Counted from the first letter of the stretch, positions 16,549 through 26,100 are shown. The stretch is DNA of 50,370 bases from Paludibacteraceae bacterium (GCA_017464025.1 JAFUEI010000028.1:1-50370), one strand, 5' to 3'. Program-made: numbers and translations. Notes: a model not told the origin generated them from the letters alone.

Positions 16549-17097
16549 ATGGAAAACGACAACCGCATATCCAATCCGTTTCCGCACGCCATGCGATGGG
16601 GCCTGCTCATCGGCGCCTGCTTTGGCCTCAATTTCCTGCTATCCACCTCGACGAGCACCGTGACGGCAGCTATAAGCTGGCTGATAGAAGCCTTCATTCT
16701 GGTGGCTACATGGCGTATCGGCAAGAACTACCGCGACACCGAGGCCGGAGGTTCCTTGAGTTTCTACCGCGCCTTCTCCTACATTTTTATCCTCTACTTC
16801 TTTGCCGGTCTGATTGGCGCCCTCGTGAAACTGCTGTACACGCAATACGTCAACCCCGGCTACCTTGACGGCCTTATGGAGCAGACGCTGCAAGTGCTGC
16901 AGCAGCTCAAAATAGACCTGCCTGAAGACTCTGCCGGCCAGTTGAGACAACTGATGACTCCCGTGCAATTCACCATGCAGAGCTTCATGGCCGACACTTT
17001 GCTCGGTGCCCTGTTAGGATTGCTGTATGCCCCATTCCTTCGTAAAACCGAAAAAAACGACCATAATGAACATCTCGATAGTAGTGCCTCTGTATAA
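16549..17097 (+). CDS. DUF4199-family membrane protein
   Basis: A 182-residue inner-membrane protein from the ATG at 16549 (MENDNRISNPFPHAM); longer in-frame starts lie inside the methyltransferase gene and upstream of the promoter. Four hydrophobic helices are visible: MRWGLLIGACFGLNFLL, an ISWLIEAFILVATW segment, FSYIFILYFFAGLIGALV, and LLGALLGLLYAPF near the C-terminus. The family is of unknown function and in Bacteroidales often precedes a polyprenyl-type glycosyltransferase, as here. Its last 32 bp overlap the start of that gene in another frame, so the two are translationally linked. Confidence 0.82.
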   Translation: MENDNRISNPFPHAMRWGLLIGACFGLNFLLSTSTSTVTAAISWLIEAFILVATWRIGKNYRDTEAGGSLSFYRAFSYIFILYFFAGLIGALVKLLYTQYVNPGYLDGLMEQTLQVLQQLKIDLPEDSAGQLRQLMTPVQFTMQSFMADTLLGALLGLLYAPFLRKTEKNDHNEHLDSSASV

Positions 17098-18016
17098 CGA
17101 GGCCGAGTCGCTGCCCAAACTCTATGAATGGATAGAGCGCGTGATGCACGAAAACGGATTCAGTTACGAAGTCATATTCGTCAATGACGGCTCCACCGAT
17201 GAATCGTGGCAGGTGATAGAAGACCTGCACAAGCAGTCAGAGCAGGTGCGCGGCATCTGCTTCCGCCACAACTACGGCAAGTCGGCCGCCCTCTACTGCG
17301 GCTTCAAAGCCGCACAAGGCGATGTGGTCATCACAATGGATGCCGACCTGCAGGATTCGCCCGACGAAGTGCCTGAGCTATACCGCATGATTACGGAAGA
17401 GAAATACGACCTCGTAAGCGGCTGGAAGCAGAAACGATACGACAACAAACTGACCAAAAACCTGCCCAGCAAACTCTTCAACGCTACGGCACGACGTGTC
17501 ACCGGCCTGAAGCTGCATGACATGAACTGCGGGCTGAAAGCCTACCGCAAGGAGGTGGTAAAGAACATTGAAGTGTTCGGTGAGATGCACCGCTACATCC
17601 CCTATCTGGCCAAGAATGCCGGATTCACCCGTATCGGCGAGAAGGTGGTGCAACACCGCAAGCGCGAGTTCGGCGTCAGCAAGTTCGGCCTTAACCGCTT
17701 CGTAAACGGCTATTTAGACCTGATGACCCTCTGGTTTCTCTCCAAATTCGGCAAGCAACCCATGCACTTCTTCGGCCTGATTGGCAGCCTGATGTTCATG
17801 CTGGGCTTTATTGCCATCATTGTTGTGGGAAGCATGAAACTGCATGCACTGCACACCGGTGTGCGTGCCATGCTCGTTGCCAACAACCCGTGGTTTCACT
17901 TGTCCATATTGGCGATGGTATTAGGCTGCATGCTCTTCCTCGCCGGATTCCTCGGTGAACTCATCATCCGCAATTCGCAGGAGCGAAACAACTACCTTAT
18001 TGAGAAAGAACTGTAG
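17066..18016 (+). CDS. Membrane-anchored GT2 glycosyltransferase (GtrB/DPM-like)
   Basis: A 316-residue glycosyltransferase. The GT-A domain has the start IVVPLYNEAESLPKLYEW, VIFVNDGSTDESW, the metal-binding MDADLQDSPDEVPEL and the acceptor-side MNCGLKAYRKE. Two C-terminal transmembrane helices (about residues 230-255 and 272-295) are those of bactoprenol/dolichol-phosphate sugar transferases of the GtrB/ArnC type. It probably moves a sugar from a nucleotide donor to undecaprenyl phosphate for periplasmic use; donor unknown. The start at 17066 (MNISIVVPLYNE) is favoured over one 39 bp upstream. It is followed by a terminator at 18061. Confidence 0.9.
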   Translation: MNISIVVPLYNEAESLPKLYEWIERVMHENGFSYEVIFVNDGSTDESWQVIEDLHKQSEQVRGICFRHNYGKSAALYCGFKAAQGDVVITMDADLQDSPDEVPELYRMITEEKYDLVSGWKQKRYDNKLTKNLPSKLFNATARRVTGLKLHDMNCGLKAYRKEVVKNIEVFGEMHRYIPYLAKNAGFTRIGEKVVQHRKREFGVSKFGLNRFVNGYLDLMTLWFLSKFGKQPMHFFGLIGSLMFMLGFIAIIVVGSMKLHALHTGVRAMLVANNPWFHLSILAMVLGCMLFLAGFLGELIIRNSQERNNYLIEKEL

Positions 18017-18060
18017 CAAGAGTCTCACCTGTTTCAACACGTGTCAGCACGGAAACAACA

Positions 18061-18099
18061 GCATGGGCAGCCGCACGGGCATGCCCATGCTTGTTTTTT
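18061..18099 (+). terminator. Intrinsic terminator after the GT2 gene
   Basis: A 9-bp stem GCATGGGCA (18061-18069) / TGCCCATGC (18082-18090), extended by imperfect AACA/TTGTT pairing, followed by TTGTTTTTTG. It lies 45 bp after the stop codon. Confidence 0.85.
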
Positions 18100-18142
18100 G
18101 TATATTCACTCCCCACTTTGCCGCCCATCCGCATCTTTCTTC

Positions 18143-18235
18143 TATGAGAAAATGAGAAAATGAGAAAATGTCTCCTCCGAAGCCTTGCCCTACCCTTGCC
18201 CTACCCGAATTTTCCCATTTTCGCATTTTCACATA
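18143..18235. repeat. Low-complexity inverted block between GT2 and potA
   Basis: Three and a half copies of the octamer ATGAGAAA (18144-18170) form a purine arm. A facing arm at about 18208-18234 holds three ATTTTC-type units, the complement of the first arm with a few mismatches. Between them, CCTTGCCCTAC occurs twice in tandem (18183-18193, 18194-18204). The whole could fold into a long imperfect hairpin. It lies in the 438-bp gap 18017-18454, which otherwise holds one terminator and one promoter. Confidence 0.7.
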
Positions 18236-18348
18236 ACTTGCATATATATTATCACACCTTGGGATGAAAACGAAGCCGGCATGCAGGAGCACGAGAAGCC
18301 TGCTCATGTCCGGCTCGCAAGATTCCGGTGTAAAAAAAGCAAAAGGCG

Positions 18349-18380
18349 TTTGTCCGTTCCAAAAATTTGCACTACTTTTG
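18349..18380 (+). promoter_or_regulatory. Promoter for potABCD
   Basis: TTTG (18349-18352), 20 nt, TACTTTTG (18373-18380): full match. The predicted start is near 18387, giving a leader of about 68 nt before potA. Confidence 0.8.
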
Positions 18381-18454
18381 CACCCGATAACCAACCAAAT
18401 ATTTTATGCGGTTCAAACCTACTGTTCCATAGAAATAAAAACCACTTATCAGTA

Positions 18455-19927
18455 ATGCAAAAGAACAATTACATTATTGAGGTGAACAACGTGTCCAAGC
18501 AGTTTGAAGACGGGAAGTTCGCCCTTGACAATGTAAGTCTTTCGGTAGAGAAAGGCGAGTTTGTAACCATCCTGGGTCCTTCCGGATGTGGCAAGACGAC
18601 ACTCCTGCGATGTATTGCAGGCTTTCAGGTAGCCACTTCGGGGGATATTCTTTTGAAAGGGGAAGACATTACGCAGACTCCCCCGCACAAGCGCCCTGTG
18701 AACACCGTGTTCCAGAAATACGCGCTGTTTCCCCATCTGAACGTATTCGACAATGTGGCCTTCGGTCTGAAGCTGAAAAAAATAGACAAGGACACCATCG
18801 TCAAGCGCGTAAAGCAGGCTCTGAAGACGGTCGGCATGACCGACTATGAGTACCGCGACGTCGATTCATTGTCCGGCGGCCAGCAGCAGCGCGTGGCTAT
18901 CGCGCGGGCTATCGTCAACCAACCGGAAGTACTGCTCCTTGACGAGCCGCTTGCAGCCCTTGACCTCAAGATGAGAAAAGACATGCAGCTTGAGCTCAAA
19001 GAGATGCACAAGAAGTTAGGTATCACCTTCATTTATGTAACCCACGACCAGGAAGAAGCACTCACGCTGAGTGACCGCGTGGTGGTTATGAACGAAGGAA
19101 AAATCCAGCAGATAGGCACTCCTACCGACATATACAACGAACCCGTAAACTGCTTTGTGGCCGACTTTATAGGTGAAAGCAACATCCTGAGCGGCACCAT
19201 GATACGTGACCGTCGTGTAGCATTCTGCGACAAAGAATTTGATTGTATTGACGAAGGCTTCGGAGAGAACACCCCCGTAGATGTAGTAATCCGTCCTGAG
19301 GATATATACATCTGGGAGTCCAAGTCGAAACGCGACTCACAGGCCTCAATCGAAGCGCAACAAGAAGACTACGACCCCGATGACCGCATTCCGAAAGGCA
19401 AGTTCACCAAGTGGTACGGCACAGTGCAGAGCAGCATCTTCAAAGGAGTGCATTATGAAATGACGATACTCACCGACAACGGCTACGAATTCATGGTGCA
19501 GGACTACCACGAATTCACGCCCGGAACCACGGTAGGCATGCTTGTCAAGCCCGAAGACATTCAGGTGATGCACAAAGAGCACCATATATACAACCTGTTT
19601 GAAGGCGAAGTACTCAAAAACGGCAAGGTGCGCTTCCTTGATGCCGAATGGGAGGTGAAAGAAGAACAGTTGGCACCGTTTGCGGCAGGCGACCGCGTAG
19701 AGGTACAGGTGCCGTTTCATGAAGTGGACCTTCAGGACCACGAAGAAGAAGGAGCCATCTCCGGCGAAGTGCATTTCATCCTTTACAAAGGCAACCACTA
19801 CCATCTTACCATACGGACCGACGAAGGACATGACCTGTATGTCTATACCGAAGACGTTTGGGACAAAGGCGACCGCGTAGGCATACAGATAGCACCTGAA
19901 TCCATCCGTTTAGTGAAAGGGGAATAA
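18455..19927 (+). CDS. potA: Polyamine ABC transporter ATPase PotA
   Basis: ATP-binding subunit of a spermidine/putrescine importer, 490 residues from the ATG at 18455 ([17 protein letters not shown]). Walker [10 protein letters not shown] (41-49), signature [14 protein letters not shown], Walker [12 protein letters not shown] and switch [12 protein letters not shown] are all intact. At about 490 residues it is roughly 110 longer than E. coli PotA: the C-terminal region has two similar modules, one with [18 protein letters not shown] and one with [18 protein letters not shown], which look like duplicated TOBE-type domains. It begins the potABCD operon, with 3 bp to potB. Confidence 0.95.
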   Translation: MQKNNYIIEVNNVSKQFEDGKFALDNVSLSVEKGEFVTILGPSGCGKTTLLRCIAGFQVATSGDILLKGEDITQTPPHKRPVNTVFQKYALFPHLNVFDNVAFGLKLKKIDKDTIVKRVKQALKTVGMTDYEYRDVDSLSGGQQQRVAIARAIVNQPEVLLLDEPLAALDLKMRKDMQLELKEMHKKLGITFIYVTHDQEEALTLSDRVVVMNEGKIQQIGTPTDIYNEPVNCFVADFIGESNILSGTMIRDRRVAFCDKEFDCIDEGFGENTPVDVVIRPEDIYIWESKSKRDSQASIEAQQEDYDPDDRIPKGKFTKWYGTVQSSIFKGVHYEMTILTDNGYEFMVQDYHEFTPGTTVGMLVKPEDIQVMHKEHHIYNLFEGEVLKNGKVRFLDAEWEVKEEQLAPFAAGDRVEVQVPFHEVDLQDHEEEGAISGEVHFILYKGNHYHLTIRTDEGHDLYVYTEDVWDKGDRVGIQIAPESIRLVKGE

Positions 19928-19930
19928 GCC

Positions 19931-20734
19931 ATGAACAAACTGACTGCAATCATCGGTAGCAGGCGCACCTGGGCATGGCCGTATGTGCTGTTCCTCGTGC
20001 TCTTTGTTGTTTTGCCGCTACTCCTCATCGTAATATACGCCTTTACCGATCCGCAGGGACACTTCACACTGAAGAATTTCCTGCAGTTCTTTCAGACAAG
20101 CGAGGCGGTGAACACTTTCATCTATTCGCTTGCAATAGCGCTGCTGACCACCATCATCTGCCTGCTGCTCGGCTATCCGGCTGCATACATTATGGCAACG
20201 GCCGAGCTCAAGACCCCTGCTGTGATGGCGATGCTGTTCATCCTGCCCATGTGGATCAACTTCCTGCTCAGAACCATTGCCACCGTTGAACTCTTCAACA
20301 TGTTCAGCATTCCGCTTGGCGAAGGAGCCCTTCTATACGGCATGTGTTATGACTTTCTGCCGTTTATGATCTACCCCGTCTATAACACTCTTCAGAAGAT
20401 GGACCGCTCGCTCATTGAAGCAGCGCATGATCTCGGAGCCAACGGAAGAGAAGTTTTCCAGAAAGTGATATTACCTCTCTCCATGCCCGGTATCTATAGC
20501 GGTATCATCATGGTATTCATGCCTACTGTCAGCACGTTTGCCATCGCAGAACTGCTTACGCGCAACAAGATTACACTCTTCGGATCGCTTATCCAGCGGG
20601 CATTCGGCGAAGGCGGGCTCCAGATGTGGAACTACGGAGCGGCCTTGTCGCTTATCATGCTTGTAATCATCGGTCTGACAAGCTTCTTCGGCAACAACGA
20701 CGAGGCGGCTGACCAGAAAGGAGGTCTGCTATGA
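19931..20734 (+). CDS. potB: Polyamine ABC transporter permease PotB
   Basis: A 267-residue inner-membrane permease with six predicted helices, beginning with WPYVLFLVLFVVLPLLLIVIY. The cytoplasmic coupling loop EAAHDLGANGREVFQKVILP is the EAA motif of binding-protein-dependent transporters and contacts PotA. LFILPMWINFLLRTIA is typical of PotB. It starts 3 bp after potA, and its stop overlaps the potC ATG (ATGA, 20731-20734), so subunit production is coupled. Confidence 0.95.
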   Translation: MNKLTAIIGSRRTWAWPYVLFLVLFVVLPLLLIVIYAFTDPQGHFTLKNFLQFFQTSEAVNTFIYSLAIALLTTIICLLLGYPAAYIMATAELKTPAVMAMLFILPMWINFLLRTIATVELFNMFSIPLGEGALLYGMCYDFLPFMIYPVYNTLQKMDRSLIEAAHDLGANGREVFQKVILPLSMPGIYSGIIMVFMPTVSTFAIAELLTRNKITLFGSLIQRAFGEGGLQMWNYGAALSLIMLVIIGLTSFFGNNDEAADQKGGLL

Positions 20735-21627
20735 GCCGCTATAACGAAAAACAGCTCACGCCTGCCCTGCAGGAGGCTCGGCGCAGAGAACGCAATCTGA
20801 CCGTAAAGCGCATATTCGCGCAGTCATACCTATGGCTGCTGCTGCTCTTGCTGTATGCTCCGATAATCCTCATCATCGTGTTCTCTTTCACCAAGAGCAA
20901 GGTGTTCGGAAACTGGACCGGATTCACCATACAGCTCTACGAGAATCTGTTCACCGGCTACGACCGCGTGGCACACGTGCATGTGGACCCCAACCTCTAT
21001 CATTCGCTCTTCTATACGCTGCTCATCGCCATCGTGGCAGCCACCTTTGCCACGCTGCTCGGCACACTGGCGGCTATCGGCATATACAACATGAAGCAGA
21101 AACAGCGGAAGGCGATACAGTTCATGAACAGCATCCCGATGATTAACCCCGATATTCTGACGGGTATATCGTTGTTCCTGCTGTTTGTATTCCTCGGCAT
21201 CAGCCGCGGACTGACCACTGTCATCATTGCCCACGTCGTGTTCTGCACTCCCTACGTGGTGCTTTCCGTGATGCCAAGGCTCACGAAGATGAACCCCAAC
21301 ATCTATGAAGCGGCACTCGACCTCGGCGCCACGCCTTTCCAGGCATTGCGCAAGGTAATGATGCCCGAGCTATGGCCCGGCATGCTGAGCGGATTCATAC
21401 TCTCCATCACCCTCAGTATTGATGACTTCGGCGTGACCTTCTTCACGAAAGGAAGCGGCGGACTGGACACCCTCAGCACATTCATCTATGCCGATGCCCG
21501 AAAGGGAGGCCTTACGCCGGAACTAAGACCGCTGTTCTCACTGATTTTCCTCACCATGCTCATGCTACTCGTCATCATCAACTGGCGGGCCGCAAGACAG
21601 GCCAAACAATCGGCCAAGAAGAAATAA
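20731..21627 (+). CDS. potC: Polyamine ABC transporter permease PotC
   Basis: The second permease, 298 residues with six predicted helices; the first is SYLWLLLLLLYAPIILIIV. The EAA loop is YEAALDLGATPFQALRKVMMPE, shown here only in part, and the C-terminal block FGVTFFTKGSGGLDTLSTF is characteristic of PotC. The N-terminal 28 residues are charged and somewhat longer than in E. coli PotC. It overlaps potB by 4 bp and precedes potD by 31 bp. Confidence 0.95.
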   Translation: MSRYNEKQLTPALQEARRRERNLTVKRIFAQSYLWLLLLLLYAPIILIIVFSFTKSKVFGNWTGFTIQLYENLFTGYDRVAHVHVDPNLYHSLFYTLLIAIVAATFATLLGTLAAIGIYNMKQKQRKAIQFMNSIPMINPDILTGISLFLLFVFLGISRGLTTVIIAHVVFCTPYVVLSVMPRLTKMNPNIYEAALDLGATPFQALRKVMMPELWPGMLSGFILSITLSIDDFGVTFFTKGSGGLDTLSTFIYADARKGGLTPELRPLFSLIFLTMLMLLVIINWRAARQAKQSAKKK

Positions 21628-21658
21628 CACAACAACATAACAACAATCAACCAGACAA

Positions 21659-22969
21659 ATGAAACGTTTCTTTTCTTTTCTGTTTGTGGCAGTATTGGCA
21701 GCAAGCAGTTTCGCGTTAGACCGCGATCACACACTGAAAGTCTATAACTGGGCCGACTACATTGACGAAGACGTGCTCAAGCAGTTCCCTGCATGGTACA
21801 AGCAGATGACCGGCGAGGACGTGGACGTAATCTACCAGACCTTCGACATCAACGAATCGATGCTCACCGAGATTGAGGTCGGACATGAAGACTACGACGT
21901 CATCTGCCCCTCCGAATACATCATCGAGAGAATGCTCAAAGCCGGTCTGCTCAAGAAAATAGACAAAGAGCTTATCCCCGACTCGCTCCGGCAGTTTGAC
22001 AACGTAGCTCCCTTCGCTGTTGACAAGTTCCAGCAGATGTCGAAGACGGAGAACGTAAGCGACTACACGGTAGGCTATATGTGGGGCACGACAGGCTTCA
22101 TCTACAATCCCGCCTACGTGAACCGCGAAGACTTGCACTCATGGGGTGCCATCCTTGACCCGAAGTTTGAAGGCAAGATTTACATGAAAGACGCTTTCCG
22201 CGATGTATATTCCGTCATCGTACTCTATGCCTACCGTGACGAGATTGCCGCCGGCACCGTAACCCGCGACGAGCTGGTAGAAAACATCACGCCCGAACGC
22301 ATCAAGCGCGTGGAAGAAGTACTGGTAGCCGCCAAGGACAACGTAGCGGGCTGGGAAGTGGACTTCGGCAAAGAGGAGATGACCAAAGGCAAGACATGGA
22401 TGAACCTGAGCTGGAGCGGCGATGCCCAATGGGCAATTGACGAAGCAGCCGAAGTAGGGGTTAATTTGGAGTACATCGTTCCTGACGAAGGCAGCAACGT
22501 ATGGTTTGACGGCTGGTGCATCCCCAAATATGCCAAGAACGAAAAAGCCGCATCGTGGTTTATCAACTACATGTGTATCCCTGCCAACGCTATCAAGAAC
22601 ATGGACTTCATCGGCTACGTGTCAGTGATTGCCACTCCCGAAGTGCTTGACTGGGTAAACAACGAAGAGGAATGGGAAGAACCGCTTGACCTGAGCTACT
22701 TCTTCGGCGAAGAGGCTACGTCCGTACATGCCAACCCCGTGCTGTATGCCGACAAGTCGGTGATAGACCGCTGCGCCCTCATGCACGATGCCGGCGAGAT
22801 GAACGAAGAGTTGGTGAAGATGTGGAACCGCGTGAAAGGCGACAACCTGTCGAGCACGATGCTGATAGTTGTACTGGTAGTGCTGGTACTGCTCATCGCC
22901 TTCGTAGTGATGCAGTTTGTCAGCAAACGCAACCGCCGGAATGCACAGGTGCGCAGACGCCGCAAATAA
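21659..22969 (+). CDS. potD: Polyamine-binding protein PotD with C-terminal membrane anchor
   Basis: A 436-residue periplasmic binding protein. The signal peptide MKRFFSFLFVAVLAASSFA is followed by the PotD-type core (VYNWADYIDEDVLKQF, EVGHEDYDVICPSEYI, GYMWGTTGFIYNP, NLSWSGDAQWAI, WFDGWCIPKYA). Unlike soluble E. coli PotD, it has a C-terminal hydrophobic helix (about 400-421, STMLIVVLVVLVLLIAF) and a strongly basic tail with RRNAQVRRRRK. That predicts attachment to the inner membrane with the binding domain in the periplasm. A terminator follows at 22992. Confidence 0.93.
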   Translation: MKRFFSFLFVAVLAASSFALDRDHTLKVYNWADYIDEDVLKQFPAWYKQMTGEDVDVIYQTFDINESMLTEIEVGHEDYDVICPSEYIIERMLKAGLLKKIDKELIPDSLRQFDNVAPFAVDKFQQMSKTENVSDYTVGYMWGTTGFIYNPAYVNREDLHSWGAILDPKFEGKIYMKDAFRDVYSVIVLYAYRDEIAAGTVTRDELVENITPERIKRVEEVLVAAKDNVAGWEVDFGKEEMTKGKTWMNLSWSGDAQWAIDEAAEVGVNLEYIVPDEGSNVWFDGWCIPKYAKNEKAASWFINYMCIPANAIKNMDFIGYVSVIATPEVLDWVNNEEEWEEPLDLSYFFGEEATSVHANPVLYADKSVIDRCALMHDAGEMNEELVKMWNRVKGDNLSSTMLIVVLVVLVLLIAFVVMQFVSKRNRRNAQVRRRRK

Positions 22970-22991
22970 CCTCTGTCCGCAATCAACCGAC

Positions 22992-23024
22992 AACGCACGC
23001 CCCGGAAAAGGCCGTGCGTTTTTT
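22992..23024 (+). terminator. Intrinsic terminator of potABCD
   Basis: Stem AACGCACG (22992-22999) / CGTGCGTT (23013-23020) with an inner loop that can pair further, followed by TTTTTTA. Confidence 0.85.
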
Positions 23025-23037
23025 ATTTCTGCAAAGA

Positions 23038-23069
23038 GTTGCACATACGCGGGAAAAGACGTATCTTTG
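23038..23069 (+). promoter_or_regulatory. Promoter for the GHL10 hydrolase gene
   Basis: GTTG (23038-23041), 20 nt, TATCTTTG (23062-23069). It rules out an in-frame ATG at 23039 and leaves a leader of about 38 nt to the ATG at 23114. Confidence 0.7.
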
Positions 23070-23113
23070 CAATGTCAAACCTCTATGATGCAAAATCACA
23101 CACACCTCCTATC

Positions 23114-26017
23114 ATGAGACAGCTTTTCCTTGTTTGTCTGAGTTCAATGCTTTTGGCAATTGCCCCCTTGCAGGCAGAAACGCCCAAGCGTGAATTCCGC
23201 GCCACATGGTTTACCACCCACTACGCCATCGACTGGCCCCGCACGAAAGCCGGCAGCGCCTCCAACACGAGCCAACAGCAGAAGGAGATGACCGGCATCT
23301 TCGACAAACTTCAGCGCGGCAACATGAATGCGGTATGCTTTCAGGCACGCCCCGTGGCCGATGCCTACTACCGTTCCAGCTATGAGCCGTGGGGCATCAA
23401 CCTGACCGGTGTGCGCGGCAAAGACCCCGGCTACGACCCGTTGGCCTACGCTGTTCAAGAAGCCCACAAACGGGGTATGGAGCTGCATGCATGGGTGAAC
23501 CCTTTCCGCTATGAAGTGAAGACGGGAGAACGCACTACCGCTATCGGCAACGGTACAGGTACAGCCGACTCCGACCCCATACGCACCCAGCATCCCGACT
23601 GGCTGCTGACCTACAACAACGGAACCTTCAGCGGAACTATACTTGACCCCGGCAACCCTGAAGCGCGGGCCTACGTTGTGAAGGTGCTGATGGAGATAGT
23701 GAACAACTACGACATTGACGGCATCCTGATGGATGACTATTTCTATGCCTACGGCGGAACAACCACCGAAGACGCCGCCAGCATGGCAGCATGGAAGCCT
23801 GCTGGAAAAGATGCCGGCGACTGGAGGCGGGAGAATGTAAACACCGTGATAAAGACACTATATGACTCCATACAGGCTGTCAAGCCCTGGGTGAAATTAG
23901 GTATGGGCCCCGGAGGCATCTACTCCATGGAAAGCAGGGCCGCGGCAGCCTACGGACTGACACTACCTCAAGGCATCCGCGGAGGCGACCCGTGGGCATC
24001 GCTCTACTGCGACCCGTTGGCATGGGTGAACGGTGGCTACGTGGACTATTTGGCTCCGCAGATATATTGGGCCACCACAACCACTACAACCGACTATGAC
24101 GTTCTCTGCCAGTGGTGGGGGGAAAGCGTAAAGGCCCTCTGCGACCGGCATACCGACGGCAAACGGACTCTCCTTTTCATCTCACAAGCGTCCTACCGTT
24201 TCGGAGCTGATGAACTGGGGATGCAGATAGACGACAACCGCCGATATGCTCCGTACAACGCCCCCGGCAGCGTATTCTACAACACAACCACCTATCTCAG
24301 CCTTGACGGCGAGGCCAGCTATGCCACGCTTGCCAACACCCACTTCACCCACCCTGCCCTGCCTCCTGCTGCCGATTGGAAACCGACAGAGGAGCTGGCT
24401 GCCCCTACCGACCTCACACGAAACGGCACCACTCTCAGTTGGAAGCATGACAAAGCCATCCGCTTTGCCGTATATGCATGGCCCAAGGGCATGAACCGCG
24501 GGAAGGCCATGGCTACTGGGGAATATCTGCAAGGACTCGTCTATGACAAGACGTTCACACTGACCGGCGCCGTCAATCCCGACAACCTCACGTTTGCCGT
24601 CAGCGCGCTTGACCGTTACGGCAACGAATATGCACCCGCCCTCTTGGGTGAGGTGGAAGAGAAGCCTCTTTATGTGCTTACCGTCACGGCTGACGACCCC
24701 GACAAAGGAAGCGTAAACGGCACGGGCGAGTATATGGAGGGCACCACCGTCAGCCTTAGCGCCATACCGCGCTACGGCTATACCTTCACCCGATGGCAGG
24801 ACGGCGATGAAAGCAACCCGCGACAGGTAACCGTAACGGCCAATGCCACATACACCGCCTCATTTGCCCTTATTAGCGGCGAAGCGCCCGCAGAAGGCAC
24901 CCTCAACCGCACCCTGCTCTGGCAGAAAAGCCGTGAAGAGAGCGGGTGTTTGAGCGAAGGCGTGGCCAACCGGAGCATCGCCTATTATAACGACTGCCTC
25001 TACATTGCCGACGGGACCGACTATGCTTACTACATTCTCCGCGCCCGAGACGGCGATTGGGTCAGCACGGTGGACCTGCCCGAGCAGTATTTTACCTGGC
25101 ACAACCTTCGCATCACCGAAGACGGCACGATGCTGTTAGGCAACAGTGCCACCAGTGCCAACTCCGTCAACCTATGGACCACCCCTATCGGCAGCGGCAA
25201 GACTGTTTCCATCGGTTCGTTCAACAACAGCGACTTCGGGCGCACCGACTACCTGTATCCGGCAGGACTATTCAGCGAAAGCGGTTTCCTGATTGCCTTG
25301 AGCAACGTGAACAACAAATGTCTGTACATTCCCTTTGAGCATAATGCAACGGGTGCATCGCGCGTCATAGCGCATGCAGACCTGCCCAAAGGCACTTCCG
25401 CCAAGGCCATTCCCGCCGATGCGGAATCATTCTTTGCCTCGACTGCAGGCCACCCTGCCACGCGCCACAGCCTGAAGGACGGTTCGCTGTTGGACAGCTG
25501 GACCAGCAGCGTGAAACCGACAGCGGTAAACGTATCCGGTGCTGCCTCCATCGGACTGGCCGGACATACCTACCTACTGCTTCCGGCCGACATATACGGT
25601 GCCTTCGACACTTATGACATCACCGAAGGCATGCATCGGGCCACCCGTCCTATGGAAACCACCGTTTCCCTTGGCAGTAATACCAACCAGACCTATACCG
25701 TTGATTTCGCCACAGCCATCACGGCGGATACCGCCCTTGTGTTCCTGCTGGCCCCGAACAACGGCATTGCCGCCTGGCGCTATACTTTTCAGCGCACAGT
25801 ATCGTCCCAACCCACTTTGTCGGGCGATGTCAGCATCCAGCCCACGGCCGACGGCTTCCGTGCCATCTTCAGCGGCCGGCAGACCGTAAGTGTATTTTCC
25901 CCGGCAGGCATGCTGCTGCTACGCACCGATGCCAATGACATATATGAAGCCAGTCTCCCCCGCGGTGTATGGATAGTGCAGGCCGCAGGTCAAAGCACAC
26001 GCATCATGCGTCCATAA
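23114..26017 (+). CDS. Secreted GHL10-type glycoside hydrolase, multidomain
   Basis: 967 residues from the ATG at 23114 (MRQLFLVCLSSMLLAIAPLQA, a signal peptide; shown in part). Residues about 25-400 match the glycosyl hydrolase-like 10 family (formerly DUF187): REFRATWFTTHYAIDWP, GMELHAWVNPFRYEV, YDIDGILMDDYFYAYGG and YVDYLAPQIYW. A fibronectin-like segment follows (about 440-535). Then about 540-610 is a bacterial repeat module (LTVTADDPDKGSVNGTGEY, GYTFTRWQDGDESNPR). A propeller-like region follows. The last about 65 residues (VSVFSPAGMLLL, then GVWIVQAAG) look like a type IX secretion sorting domain. It should be exported and may be surface-attached; substrate unknown, perhaps peptidoglycan or glycans. 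Confidence 0.85.
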   Translation: MRQLFLVCLSSMLLAIAPLQAETPKREFRATWFTTHYAIDWPRTKAGSASNTSQQQKEMTGIFDKLQRGNMNAVCFQARPVADAYYRSSYEPWGINLTGVRGKDPGYDPLAYAVQEAHKRGMELHAWVNPFRYEVKTGERTTAIGNGTGTADSDPIRTQHPDWLLTYNNGTFSGTILDPGNPEARAYVVKVLMEIVNNYDIDGILMDDYFYAYGGTTTEDAASMAAWKPAGKDAGDWRRENVNTVIKTLYDSIQAVKPWVKLGMGPGGIYSMESRAAAAYGLTLPQGIRGGDPWASLYCDPLAWVNGGYVDYLAPQIYWATTTTTTDYDVLCQWWGESVKALCDRHTDGKRTLLFISQASYRFGADELGMQIDDNRRYAPYNAPGSVFYNTTTYLSLDGEASYATLANTHFTHPALPPAADWKPTEELAAPTDLTRNGTTLSWKHDKAIRFAVYAWPKGMNRGKAMATGEYLQGLVYDKTFTLTGAVNPDNLTFAVSALDRYGNEYAPALLGEVEEKPLYVLTVTADDPDKGSVNGTGEYMEGTTVSLSAIPRYGYTFTRWQDGDESNPRQVTVTANATYTASFALISGEAPAEGTLNRTLLWQKSREESGCLSEGVANRSIAYYNDCLYIADGTDYAYYILRARDGDWVSTVDLPEQYFTWHNLRITEDGTMLLGNSATSANSVNLWTTPIGSGKTVSIGSFNNSDFGRTDYLYPAGLFSESGFLIALSNVNNKCLYIPFEHNATGASRVIAHADLPKGTSAKAIPADAESFFASTAGHPATRHSLKDGSLLDSWTSSVKPTAVNVSGAASIGLAGHTYLLLPADIYGAFDTYDITEGMHRATRPMETTVSLGSNTNQTYTVDFATAITADTALVFLLAPNNGIAAWRYTFQRTVSSQPTLSGDVSIQPTADGFRAIFSGRQTVSVFSPAGMLLLRTDANDIYEASLPRGVWIVQAAGQSTRIMRP

Positions 26018-26100
26018 AGGCCTGATACCTGATATAGAACCTACACACCAGAAAAAACTCTCTAACGTTGCCTATTCAACAAAACCCACAATAACCACCC

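Noticed and set aside
26063-26070. TAACGTTG as promoter for the tandem glycosyltransferase
   Set aside because: It mismatches the -7 box and no -33 element is at the right distance.
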